This document shows positions 1 to 7,958 of a stretch of 35,363 bases of DNA, piece by piece. The translations under genes were made by a program, and so were the position numbers. The notes under the pieces are model-generated. The model was not told where the DNA came from. It did not search any database and worked only from the letters and a program-made list of their open reading frames with translations. The stretch is from NCBI GenBank assembly GCA_902591185.1, contig CACIZU010000008.1, positions 1 to 35,363 of the forward strand, in the 5' to 3' direction. The stretch comes from an uncultured Pelagibacteraceae bacterium. GTDB taxonomy: Bacteria > Pseudomonadota > Alphaproteobacteria > Pelagibacterales > Pelagibacteraceae. Positions within the stretch are counted from its first letter, which is position 1; the number at the start of each line of letters is the position of its first letter.

Positions 1-858
1 TTTAGCTTTTTTCTTTTTTTCTTTTTTATCTTTTGCTTTAGCTTTTTTCTTTGCAATCTTTTTTTCTTTGTCTTTCTTTATATTATCTTTAATCAAAACC
101 TTAATTTCTTCTTTATTTAATCCTGCTGCTTTAAGTTCTTTTTTGATTTCGTTTTTGATTTGTTTTTTTTCATCTTTTGAAGCTCCCTCAAGTTTAGCAA
201 CCTTAAGAGATTTCATTTTTTTATTGAATTTTTTAAGTTGATTTTTGGTTATTTTTTTTGCTTGTCCTGGCGCTTTACCTTTGGTCATTGTTGAGACGCT
301 GTAAGGATTATTAAGTAAAGTTGATCCAAGTTTATTTCCAACAAGTACAGCTCCTGGTCTTAGCCCAAGTGTATTATTTTTTCCTGGACCAATGAGTAAT
401 GTGCTTGTTTGTTTTTTAGACACCATTGTTTGAAATTCTGTTCCTCTAGATCCAAGTGTTCCTTCGGGAACTTTTACGGTTAAGCTGTCTGGATTTTTTT
501 TGCTTATCAAACCAGATATAATTTTTAAACTTCCTTGTTTTACACTAGCTACAATTTTTCCGTCGTTAGTAGCTGGGTCATAAATAAATGTATCCATTAT
601 AACTTCAGATTCTGAACCGATTGTAAAAGTTGATTGATCTAATAAAAGAATTTGAGTACCTGAGTCTATTCCCGCAAGTATAGTCTCATTTAAATAAATT
701 TTATCACCAGTTTTTAAATCTCTAGTATTTGTTTTAACTTCACCTGTCACTGCCCCAACAATCCCAACTAGTTGCTTGTCAATTTCAACTTTCTCTGTAG
801 CTGTTGAAAAATTGTAAAAGAAAATTAAACAGGCTAATAAGAATAAAATTTTTTTCAT
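1..858 (-). CDS. FecR-domain exported protein, 3' end cut by window edge
   Basis: The frame opens at ATG 858 and stays open for 286 codons to the left edge, so the C-terminus is missing. Residues 1-20 look like a Sec signal peptide (two Lys, hydrophobic core, STA then TEK). A Cys at residue 10 sits too early for a convincing lipobox. Residues about 28-140 match the FecR fold: a VGAVTGEV opening, LKTGDKIYLNETILAG, a LLLDQSTFTIGSESE core, and VPEGTLGSRGTEF. From about residue 205 to the edge the protein becomes extremely Lys-rich (KKAKAKDKKEKKKK type). The domain is known from FecR-like regulators and from secreted or surface proteins. The signal peptide and the lack of an N-terminal anti-sigma segment favour an exported role. 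The next gene upstream on this strand encodes an outer-membrane-barrel protein, so the two may be partners. Exact function unknown. Confidence 0.8.
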   Translation of the reverse strand, partial: MKKILFLLACLIFFYNFSTATEKVEIDKQLVGIVGAVTGEVKTNTRDLKTGDKIYLNETILAGIDSGTQILLLDQSTFTIGSESEVIMDTFIYDPATNDGKIVASVKQGSLKIISGLISKKNPDSLTVKVPEGTLGSRGTEFQTMVSKKQTSTLLIGPGKNNTLGLRPGAVLVGNKLGSTLLNNPYSVSTMTKGKAPGQAKKITKNQLKKFNKKMKSLKVAKLEGASKDEKKQIKNEIKKELKAAGLNKEEIKVLIKDNIKKDKEKKIAKKKAKAKDKKEKKKKAK

Positions 859-993
859 ATAAAATTTAAAGAAATATTTTAATATTTATAAGACAATTTA
901 GAATTCATTTCGAGTTTTTTTAATCTTAAAAATGCCAATTTTTAAAGGTTTTTTTTACAATCTAAATTTTAAAATATAAGCTTTTTTAAGAAA

Positions 994-2292
994 CTAATTT
1001 AACTTAATTGATTTAGAAATACCTAAAGAAAATGAGTCTTTAATATAATCATAATTTAGTATATTTGCTTCTGAAATAACTTTTTCATAAGAAAGATTTA
1101 TAAATATACTTCTATTTGGATCAAGGGAAGGAATGATATCACCAACTGATTTTGTTAACATAACATCAAAAGTATTCGTTGCGTCAGATCTAATTCTATT
1201 AGAGGTAATACTTGTATCAGCTTTCTTATAATCATTAAAACTTATAGAATCACCTATTGAAATATAGGCCCATGGAAAAGCAAAGTTTAGTCTTAGACTA
1301 AAATCATAAGTTTCATAATCATTTCCTTCATCTACTTTAGCATCAGTGTCACTATAGCCTAAGCCAATAGATGTAGAAATTAATTCATTTATAATAAAAT
1401 CATGTCCAATTGTAAAAGCATGACCAATTGAATTTGTTTCGTCTGCTGTTGTATCGGATGAATTATGGTTTCCTTTTGAATCTGAATATGAATAACCATA
1501 GCTAAATGAATTTCTTTCTCCTACTGAAAAATATCCACCAATTCCATACATAAATGAAAAACTATCTGCATCATCTACATAATCAGTTTTACTTAGCATG
1601 AGATATGGACTTAAACTTTGACTACCAACAGAAGTATCTAAGGCTAAAGTTAGTCCATAACTTTCGAAATCATCACTAGTTTCAAAATATTGTTCTGATT
1701 TAGTTTGAGATAAATTAATCATAAAAGATGAATCTTCTCCTACAGATCTTGTAGCTGTAAGCCCTAAACTTCCACTTAATGTTCTGTCGTGTTTAGCTGT
1801 ATTAAATCCTACAATGCTATCCGAACTCATTTGCGTTCTAGTTTTTGAAACATTATTTACGTTATCTGTATGAATAGCCCCTAAAGATATATCGGCATAA
1901 AAATTCCAAAGTTTAGGTTCTGATTTACCTTTTATTTCTTCTTCAATTTCAATAACACTTTCTAAATCTTCAGCATTTACATCTCTTCTCAATTTAATAT
2001 CTTCAATTATGCCAATAGCCTTTTCTGGGGAGTCGGCTTGTACTAAAACAGAAAGTAAATATAGTTTAATCTCAATATTTTCCGGATAAAGCATGTTTAA
2101 TCTTTCTAAAGTTGAAATAGTTTGTTTATAATTTCCCATTTTACCTTGTTGTTGTGCGTATTTTAAATTTAAATCTAAATCTTTAGGATTCTGTAAAATT
2201 TGTATGTAAGTAATAATGTTGCTTCCAGATTCTTTTGCAAATGCAGAGTTTGGAATTAATGTAATTAATAAAATTAAAATTATTTTTTTCAC
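994..2292 (-). CDS. Helical-repeat plus outer membrane beta-barrel protein (SLAM-like architecture)
   Basis: A 432-residue protein with a GTG start. The frame is closed just upstream by TGA, and no in-frame ATG fits better. Residues 1-19 are a signal peptide ending in AFA before KE. Residues about 28-125 are helical and TPR-like (alternating YAQQQGKMGNYKQTISTLERL-type helices). From about 130 to the end come amphipathic strands separated by Asp/Asn/Ser-rich turns, as in an outer membrane beta-barrel. A periplasmic TPR domain followed by a barrel of about 300 residues is the layout of surface lipoprotein assembly modifiers, but I cannot show membership of that family from sequence alone. It lies 135 bp upstream of the FecR-domain gene on the same strand, and no strong terminator separates them. 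Possible job: passage or display of the FecR-domain protein at the cell surface (inference). Confidence 0.72.
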   Translation of the reverse strand: MKKIILILLITLIPNSAFAKESGSNIITYIQILQNPKDLDLNLKYAQQQGKMGNYKQTISTLERLNMLYPENIEIKLYLLSVLVQADSPEKAIGIIEDIKLRRDVNAEDLESVIEIEEEIKGKSEPKLWNFYADISLGAIHTDNVNNVSKTRTQMSSDSIVGFNTAKHDRTLSGSLGLTATRSVGEDSSFMINLSQTKSEQYFETSDDFESYGLTLALDTSVGSQSLSPYLMLSKTDYVDDADSFSFMYGIGGYFSVGERNSFSYGYSYSDSKGNHNSSDTTADETNSIGHAFTIGHDFIINELISTSIGLGYSDTDAKVDEGNDYETYDFSLRLNFAFPWAYISIGDSISFNDYKKADTSITSNRIRSDATNTFDVMLTKSVGDIIPSLDPNRSIFINLSYEKVISEANILNYDYIKDSFSLGISKSIKLN

Positions 2293-2332
2293 TAAAGAAA
2301 CATATCAGTCATTTAAGGTAATGAGCAATGTA

Positions 2333-3829
2333 TTATTTTTTAATTATAGTTTTGTATATATGCCAAATTACAATCGATATGGTGGTTGCTAATATGCATG
2401 CTGTAAGAGTTCTATCCCATAAAAATGTCCAAGAACCATCACTTAAAAGTAAAGATCTTCTTAAATTTTCTTCCATTAATCCACCAAGTACGAAAGCTAA
2501 AATAAGTGGTGGCATTGGAAAATCATATAAGCGCATAAAAGTTGCAACAACTGCAATTCCAATCATCAAATAAATGTCAAAATTATTAAATGACATTACA
2601 TAAATCCCTGTGATTGAAAAAAATAAAATTAATGGAATTAAATAGTTTTTAGGAACAGCTAAAATTCTAGCGATGTAAGGAATTAATGGTAAATTAAGTA
2701 TTAGTAAAATTACCATTCCAATATACATCGACATTATAACTGACCAAAAAATTTCAGGGTTAGTTACATAAAGTCTTGGACCTGGTTGAATTCCAAATCC
2801 TAAAAGTGCTCCCAACATTACTGCAGTAGTGCCGCTTCCAGGTATACCTAAAGTTAATAATGGAACAAAAGCTCCTGAACATGCAGCATTATTTGCAGTC
2901 TCAGGTGCCGCCAACCCATGAACACTTCCTTTGCCAAATTTTTCTTTTTCTTCATCGCTAACTAAATTTCTTTCCATTCCATAAGCTAAAAATGATGCAA
3001 TCGTTGCTCCAGCACCAGGTAGAACACCAATAATAAATCCAATAATTGACGTACGAGGAATAGTTTTTAACATCTTGGCTCTTTCCTCTTTATCAATTTT
3101 AATTGAACCAAGTTCAGTAAGAGATACTTGTTTTGCTGCAGCTGTTGGATCATTGCGTTTTAAAATAATAGTTAACGCTTCACTCATGGCAAAAGTAGCC
3201 ATTACAACAAGAACAAAACTTATGCCGTCTGTTAAATTCATATTATTGAAAGTAAATCTTGTAATATCAGACAAACTATCTTGACCAACCGAGGCTAACA
3301 TTAAGCCAAGCACTACCATCATCATTGCTTTAATAAATTGACCTTTTGATGAAAAAGCAGCAATAGCAGTTAAACCTAAAATCATTAATGCAAAATAATC
3401 AGGAGATCTAAAAGACAAACTTACTTTTGATAAACTTGGCGCCATAAATAATAAATAAATTGCAGCAAGTGTTCCTCCGGCAAAAGAGCTCCAAGCAGCT
3501 ATCGCTAAAGCTTTACCAGCTTTACCTTGTTGAGCCATAGGATAACCATCAAAAGAAGTAGCAACAGTTCCTGGAACCCCAGGCGCATTTAATAATATTG
3601 AAGAAGTAGATCCACCAAATACAGCTCCATAATAAACCCCGGCCATTAAAATCAAACCAGTTGCTGGATCAAATCCATAAGTAATTGGTATCATTAATGC
3701 AATTGCAGTCATTGGACCAAGACCTGGTAACATTCCAATAATCGTTCCAAAAAAACAACCTATCATTACCATAAGTATATTCTGAAATGTAAGTGCTGTT
3801 GTTAAACCAATTAGAATTCCTTCAATCAT
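2333..3829 (-). CDS. tctA: Tripartite tricarboxylate transporter large membrane subunit TctA
   Basis: A 498-residue integral membrane protein with about 10-12 hydrophobic segments. It carries two family-typical glycine/proline motifs: GMLPGLGPMTAIALMIP near residues 32-48, and GVLPGAGATIASF near 268-280. These inverted-repeat half motifs and the length match TctA of the TTT family, the channel-forming subunit that uses an ion gradient to import carboxylates handed over by the periplasmic TctC. The ATG overlaps the tctB stop by 4 bp (ATGA), so translation is probably coupled. The substrate cannot be read from the sequence. TTT systems carry citrate, other di/tricarboxylates, terephthalate and other compounds. 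Confidence 0.95.
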   Translation of the reverse strand: MIEGILIGLTTALTFQNILMVMIGCFFGTIIGMLPGLGPMTAIALMIPITYGFDPATGLILMAGVYYGAVFGGSTSSILLNAPGVPGTVATSFDGYPMAQQGKAGKALAIAAWSSFAGGTLAAIYLLFMAPSLSKVSLSFRSPDYFALMILGLTAIAAFSSKGQFIKAMMMVVLGLMLASVGQDSLSDITRFTFNNMNLTDGISFVLVVMATFAMSEALTIILKRNDPTAAAKQVSLTELGSIKIDKEERAKMLKTIPRTSIIGFIIGVLPGAGATIASFLAYGMERNLVSDEEKEKFGKGSVHGLAAPETANNAACSGAFVPLLTLGIPGSGTTAVMLGALLGFGIQPGPRLYVTNPEIFWSVIMSMYIGMVILLILNLPLIPYIARILAVPKNYLIPLILFFSITGIYVMSFNNFDIYLMIGIAVVATFMRLYDFPMPPLILAFVLGGLMEENLRRSLLLSDGSWTFLWDRTLTACILATTISIVIWHIYKTIIKK

Positions 3830-4296
3830 CCCATCACTCCAATCATTTGTAGAAATGGATCTCTTAAATAAATATCAAGTACACCATGTAACAGATACAT
3901 AAACGCTGCAACAAATGGAAAAGAAAGCAAGAACATTAATATCCATCTTCTCTCACCTAAAAAATAATACGATGCTATTAGAAATAAAGATGTAGTTAGA
4001 AAATAACCTATTTTTAATATGGTAGCTCCATAAATTATTGCAATTAAAACTAAAATTGCTGTTTTTTTATATTCTAAAGTTCTGTGTTCAACTTTAATTG
4101 TATTTGGATCAGGTAAAATTAATTTTAGTCCTGAAAAGAATAATCCTGCATATCCTAAATAAATTGGAAATGTTCTGGCATTAAAAGGTGCATTTTCATC
4201 AAATGTAAAAACTTGAATTTGATAAGCGGTATATAAATAAAATGCTGAAAAAATAAAAAAGAGCAGTGATATAATTTTTGTAGTATTTATATTCAC
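3826..4296 (-). CDS. tctB: Tripartite tricarboxylate transporter small membrane subunit TctB
   Basis: A 156-residue protein with four hydrophobic segments, the normal size and topology for TctB, the poorly conserved small membrane partner of TctA. Position between tctC and tctA supports the call more than motif content does. It starts with GTG at 4296 and has no good Shine-Dalgarno sequence. The start region lies inside a 10-bp inverted repeat described separately. Codons 10-12 (Ser-Leu-Leu) are written TCA CTG CTC, unusually GC-rich Leu codons for this AT-rich DNA, and they form the distal arm of that repeat. It ends in an ATGA overlap with tctA. Confidence 0.88.
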   Translation of the reverse strand: MNINTTKIISLLFFIFSAFYLYTAYQIQVFTFDENAPFNARTFPIYLGYAGLFFSGLKLILPDPNTIKVEHRTLEYKKTAILVLIAIIYGATILKIGYFLTTSLFLIASYYFLGERRWILMFLLSFPFVAAFMYLLHGVLDIYLRDPFLQMIGVMG

Positions 4297-4302
4297 TGCT
4301 CT
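4260..4302 (-). promoter_or_regulatory. Stem-loop over the tctB start, terminator-like
   Basis: Perfect 10-bp arms (AGAGCAGTGA at one end, TCACTGCTCT at the other; positions 4293-4302 and 4260-4269) are separated by 23 nt. In the transcript the first arm contains the GTG start of tctB and the few purines before it. The second arm is followed by a U-rich run (U6-A-U6). The structure could hide the tctB start, end transcription early, or both, so lowering TctB/TctA relative to TctC. The 23-nt loop is long for an efficient terminator. A smaller hairpin (ATAATC/GATTAT, 4312-4328) overlaps the tctC stop just before it. Confidence 0.6.
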
Positions 4303-4324
4303 AATTTTTAAATAATCCTAAAGA

Positions 4325-5305
4325 TTATATAACTCCTAATTTCTTCATAAGAGCTGTCATTTCTTCTGTTTGTTTTTCTAAGAAAGAAACAAACTTGTCA
4401 CCTGGATTATAAATATTAACCCAAGCATTTCTTGCTCTAACAGTTTCCCATTCAGAAGTTTTTTGTACATCGCCTAGCATTTTAGCAATTGCATTTTTAT
4501 CAGCACTGCTCATACCTGGAGGGCCAAAAAACCCTCTCCAGTTAACGAATTGTACATCATATCCTTGTTCTTTTAGAGTTGGTGCATCTGGAGCATCAGA
4601 AACTCTTGAAGGAGCAGTAATACCAATAATTCTTACTTGGTCTCTTGCGCCCATAAGTTCACCTAAACCTGTAGAGATAATTTGTGTCTCTCCAGATAAA
4701 AGTCCAGCTAAAGCTTTTCCACCAGCATCATAAGGAATGTAAGCTACATCATTTGGATTAGCACCAGCAGCTTGGAAAGCTAACGCACCAATTAAATGGT
4801 CCATACTTCCTCTTACTGATCCACCAGCCATTTTAACTGAGCTTGGATTCTTTTTATATGCATCAACAACATCTTTAAAGTTTTTGAAAGGTGAGTTTTT
4901 TGCAACAGCAATCGCACCATAGTCACCAATTACACCAGCGATCGGCACAACATCTTTATAAGATAAAGTACCACTTCCACTCACATAACCTTTGTGTCTA
5001 GTGATTGATCTTAAAACTAATGGTGTAGATTGAACCAAAACTGTGTTTGCAGGTTTAGTGTTAATCATGAAAGCTAAAGCTTTACCACCACCACCACCTG
5101 ACATATTTTCAAATGATGCACTTTTTAACATACCAGCTTTTGTTAAAGCTTCTCCAGTACCTCTAGCAGTTCCATCCCAACCACCTCCAGCACCACCACC
5201 GATTACGAAATGAATTTTATCAATCGCAATTGAACTAGTTGTAGTTGCTGAAAATAATAAGATTGCCGAGAATAATACTGAAACTATTTTTTTTATATTA
5301 TTCAT
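4325..5305 (-). CDS. tctC: Tripartite tricarboxylate transporter periplasmic binding protein TctC
   Basis: A 326-residue protein from the start chosen here. An ATG at 5317 is in frame, but it forms part of the sequence ATGAGGGG, which supplies the Shine-Dalgarno for the ATG at 5305, so the downstream start is preferred. The signal peptide covers residues 1 to about 24 (NNIKKIVSVLFSAILLF then SSIA). The mature protein begins IDKIHFVIGGGAGGGWDGTARG, the TctC opening that binds the ligand carboxylate. Later blocks such as AGGSVRGSMDHL and FVNWRGFFGP are also family-typical. It captures a carboxylate in the periplasm and presents it to TctA/TctB. As first gene of the operon it should be the most abundant product. 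Confidence 0.95.
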   Translation of the reverse strand: MNNIKKIVSVLFSAILLFSATTTSSIAIDKIHFVIGGGAGGGWDGTARGTGEALTKAGMLKSASFENMSGGGGGKALAFMINTKPANTVLVQSTPLVLRSITRHKGYVSGSGTLSYKDVVPIAGVIGDYGAIAVAKNSPFKNFKDVVDAYKKNPSSVKMAGGSVRGSMDHLIGALAFQAAGANPNDVAYIPYDAGGKALAGLLSGETQIISTGLGELMGARDQVRIIGITAPSRVSDAPDAPTLKEQGYDVQFVNWRGFFGPPGMSSADKNAIAKMLGDVQKTSEWETVRARNAWVNIYNPGDKFVSFLEKQTEEMTALMKKLGVI

Positions 5306-5315
5306 TTTTCCCCTC
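5306..5315 (-). promoter_or_regulatory. Ribosome binding site deciding the tctC start
   Basis: GAGGGG followed by four A residues precedes ATG 5305. The upstream in-frame ATG at 5317 overlaps this purine block and has no such site of its own, so 5305 is the likely initiation codon. Confidence 0.7.
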
Positions 5316-5519
5316 ATTTGTTTTAAAAAACAAAGTTAATTACAGTCTGAATATGAATGCAAACAATATAGTATTTTACAACCTACAAGTGATTTATCAT
5401 TTAGCTTTTTTTTTGTTGAAAACATTAAGGTTACAAAAATAATTAAAATTATATATTCAATTTATTGGTTTAATTCTTTTCTATTATTTATTTAAGGGTA
5501 AATGATAGAAGAATAATTA

Positions 5520-6602
5520 ATGAATGAATCTAAAGTATTTTTTTATCTTTCAAACTACAAACAATTATTCACCAAAAAATTTCTTTTAGTAGTTTTAATT
5601 TCTATTCCAAGCGCAATTATTGCTGATTATTTCAATATTCCATTAGCTTGGATGCTTGGACCAATGATCATAACATCTTTTGCTGCACTAACTGGTTTAA
5701 AAATAAAGATGCCTAAACTAGCTCTTAGTTCTATTTTAATTATACTTGGATTGCATATCGGTAATTACATTGATCAAAATTTATTTAATCAAATGATCAA
5801 TTGGATTTGGACCTCAGTAATAATGCTTATCTATATTATTGTTTGTATTTTAATTGTTTCAAAATATTTACAAAAATATGCTGGTTATGGTGAAAAAGCT
5901 TCAATATTTTCTTCTGCACCTGGTGCTTTAGGACCGTTGATGATTTTAGCAGAAAATGAAAAAACTGATTTATCTCAGGTTGCTACTTCTCATTTAATTA
6001 GATTAATAATTATTATTACCGTAATTCCTTTTATTATTGTAAATAACGCAGTACCCGAAACTCTTATTATAGATGATTTTAATTACATGGCTCAAAATCA
6101 CTTTAATTTATTTTTTCTAATTGTTAGTTCATTAATTTTTATTTTCATTTTTGATAAAATAAAGATCCCTGCTGCTTTATTATCTGGGACTCTTTTTGCT
6201 AGTGGATTACTTCAAATAACAGAAGTTGCATCGTATAAATTACCAGATACTACAATTAATTTCTGTCTTTTGATCTTAGGCGCATCAGTTGGTTGTAGAT
6301 TTGCTGAAAAAACTGTAAAAGAAATTGCAAACAATTCGCTTCACAGTTTAGTTGCTACAACAATATTAGTTATACTTGGCTTGATTGCAGCTTATTTTGC
6401 GACATACTTTGTTGAAACAAATATTCTAACGCTCATTTTATCATTTAGCCCTGGTGGAATTTATGAGGTAGCAGTAATTGCTATAGCTTTTGATCTGGAG
6501 CCTGACTTTGTTGCTTTTCATCATATAATAAGATTGTTATTTATTCTTTTTACTGTTCCAATAATTTTAAAAATATTAAATAAATTTAAGAAATTGAATT
6601 AG
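5520..6602 (+). CDS. AbrB-family integral membrane protein
   Basis: A 360-residue, very hydrophobic protein with about ten membrane segments arranged as two similar halves. Each half carries a family-type stretch: IPLAWMLGPMIITS near residues 41-54 and SPGGIYEVAVIAIAF near 309-323. This fits the AbrB membrane family (AbrB duplication, once called ammonia monooxygenase regulators). It is unrelated to the DNA-binding AbrB of Bacillus. Genes of this family often stand beside TctCBA loci, and this one is divergent from tctC across about 200 bp. A transport or accessory role for the same substrate is likely but unproven. Its 3' end overlaps the convergent glycosyltransferase gene by 17 bp. Confidence 0.85.
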   Translation: MNESKVFFYLSNYKQLFTKKFLLVVLISIPSAIIADYFNIPLAWMLGPMIITSFAALTGLKIKMPKLALSSILIILGLHIGNYIDQNLFNQMINWIWTSVIMLIYIIVCILIVSKYLQKYAGYGEKASIFSSAPGALGPLMILAENEKTDLSQVATSHLIRLIIIITVIPFIIVNNAVPETLIIDDFNYMAQNHFNLFFLIVSSLIFIFIFDKIKIPAALLSGTLFASGLLQITEVASYKLPDTTINFCLLILGASVGCRFAEKTVKEIANNSLHSLVATTILVILGLIAAYFATYFVETNILTLILSFSPGGIYEVAVIAIAFDLEPDFVAFHHIIRLLFILFTVPIILKILNKFKKLN

Positions 6603-7527
6603 ATAATTTTTCAAAAACTTTTTCAGTAGAAAGTTTTGATAAATCAGAAACTTGAATAGCTTTAAAATTTTCTCTTTCAATGCTAACCTTGTAAGCTGTA
6701 GTATGTGCTCCAAATAAAGCTATTCCTTTTGATCCTAAATGCGCTGTCATATGAGCGGGTCCAGTATCATTAGCTACAACAAAAGAACTATCTTTTATTA
6801 AAGAAGATAGTTGAGAAATATCTAAAGCTTTTCCATTATCCAAAATACATAAAGCATTAAAGTCTGACGACTCTTTAATTTCATTTGGGGCTGGGGCTAC
6901 AACAACTTTATAACTATTTTCAAATTTTTCATTAATCATATTGATTAAGTCATTATAGTAAGGCCATTTCTTTGATGTTAAGTGAGGTGAACAAAACGGA
7001 AAAAGAACAATATATTTATCTAACTCATAGTAATTTTTTATTTGAGATATATCTGAAGAGCTCCAAGTAAAATCAGGACTCATTGTGTGCTTTGTATCAA
7101 TTCCTGAATTTTTTAATTGATAGTCAAATCTTTCTAAGACTGAATCTTTATCAAAGTCTTTTTTAGTTGTTCCCTCAGGAAGCGTTGTTTCCGTAGATGA
7201 CCAAATATTACTTGTTGCCTTTGGGAATAGAATTTTTTTATAAAAAGATGTTCTACTTGAGTTTTGAAGATCATAAATTTTATAAAAATTATGTTTTTTT
7301 ATTACTCTCATTAATGAATATAAATAAATCAAATTTAGTTTTGACAAACGTTTGTCTAAAATTACATTTGAAATATGAGGGTTTTTTTTAAACAAATCAA
7401 AATAAGGTTTTGTAGTTAATAAATGAATTTGATCATCTTTATGATTTTCAAAAATATCTTGAATAGCACCACAAGCTTGCGCTATATCTCCTAAAGACCC
7501 ATGTTTAATGATTAAAATATTAGACAT
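6586..7527 (-). CDS. Glycosyltransferase family 9 (heptosyltransferase-like)
   Basis: A 313-residue cytoplasmic protein starting MSNILIIKHGSLGDIAQ, the N-terminal signature of ADP-heptose:LPS heptosyltransferases. Its C-terminal nucleotide-sugar site NDTGPAHMTAHLG lies around residues 254-266, and LFPFCSPHLTSKKWP near 174-188 matches the usual central motif. It would transfer a sugar to lipopolysaccharide core or a related glycan. Which sugar and which acceptor cannot be read from the sequence. It is divergent from the DUF6165 gene (32 bp apart) and overlaps the AbrB gene tail to tail. Confidence 0.9.
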   Translation of the reverse strand: MSNILIIKHGSLGDIAQACGAIQDIFENHKDDQIHLLTTKPYFDLFKKNPHISNVILDKRLSKLNLIYLYSLMRVIKKHNFYKIYDLQNSSRTSFYKKILFPKATSNIWSSTETTLPEGTTKKDFDKDSVLERFDYQLKNSGIDTKHTMSPDFTWSSSDISQIKNYYELDKYIVLFPFCSPHLTSKKWPYYNDLINMINEKFENSYKVVVAPAPNEIKESSDFNALCILDNGKALDISQLSSLIKDSSFVVANDTGPAHMTAHLGSKGIALFGAHTTAYKVSIERENFKAIQVSDLSKLSTEKVFEKLSNSIS

Positions 7528-7559
7528 ATTTATAACAACTTAACATAGTATAAATTTTT

Positions 7560-7949
7560 ATGAATAAAATTATAGTCGAAGTATCAATTGGAGAACTATT
7601 GGACAAAATTTCTATATTGGAAATTAAGCAAGAAAAGATAAAAGATCCCAATAAATTAAAATTTATATCTGACGAACATTCTGTTTTAAAAGAACAATTA
7701 AATAAAAATGTAAAATCAGATGATAAGATTGCAAAATTGTTCCAATCGCTAAAAGAGATTAACGCTAAGCTTTGGGTTATTGAAGATAACAAAAGACAGT
7801 GCGAAAAAGAAAAAGATTTTACTGAAAAGTTTATCAAACTATCAAGAGATGTGCATTTCTTAAATGATGATCGTGCTAAAATTAAATTAGAAATAAATAA
7901 TCACACTGGATCAAAAATAAAAGAAATTAAAGAATATACTAGTTATTAA
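7560..7949 (+). CDS. DUF6165 family protein
   Basis: A 129-residue, charged, mostly helical and probably coiled-coil soluble protein. It begins IIVEVSIGELLDKISILEIKQEKI and contains LWVIEDNKRQCEKEKDF near residues 77-93, which I recognise as the DUF6165 pattern. No signal peptide and no membrane segment. DUF6165 genes commonly sit near heptosyltransferase-type genes, as here, so a link to glycan assembly is plausible. No biochemical function is known to me. The M24 hydrolase gene follows after only 9 bp on the same strand. Confidence 0.8.
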   Translation: MNKIIVEVSIGELLDKISILEIKQEKIKDPNKLKFISDEHSVLKEQLNKNVKSDDKIAKLFQSLKEINAKLWVIEDNKRQCEKEKDFTEKFIKLSRDVHFLNDDRAKIKLEINNHTGSKIKEIKEYTSY

Positions 7950-7958
7950 AAAAAATTA

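Noticed and set aside
926..956. AT-only 8-bp hairpin with a T8 tail on the plus strand
   Set aside because: It points away from both flanking minus-strand genes, and A/T palindromes are expected by chance here; not called as a terminator.
2328..2573. Plus-strand open frame of 81 codons
   Set aside because: Lies antisense inside tctA, whose motifs and length are clear; the peptide has no recognisable features.
5245..5442. Plus-strand open frame of 65 codons between tctC and the AbrB gene
   Set aside because: Half of it is antisense to the tctC signal peptide; Phe/Leu-rich composition is what AT-rich DNA gives by chance.
7520..7837. Minus-strand open frame of 105 codons
   Set aside because: Fully antisense to the DUF6165 gene, which has a family match.
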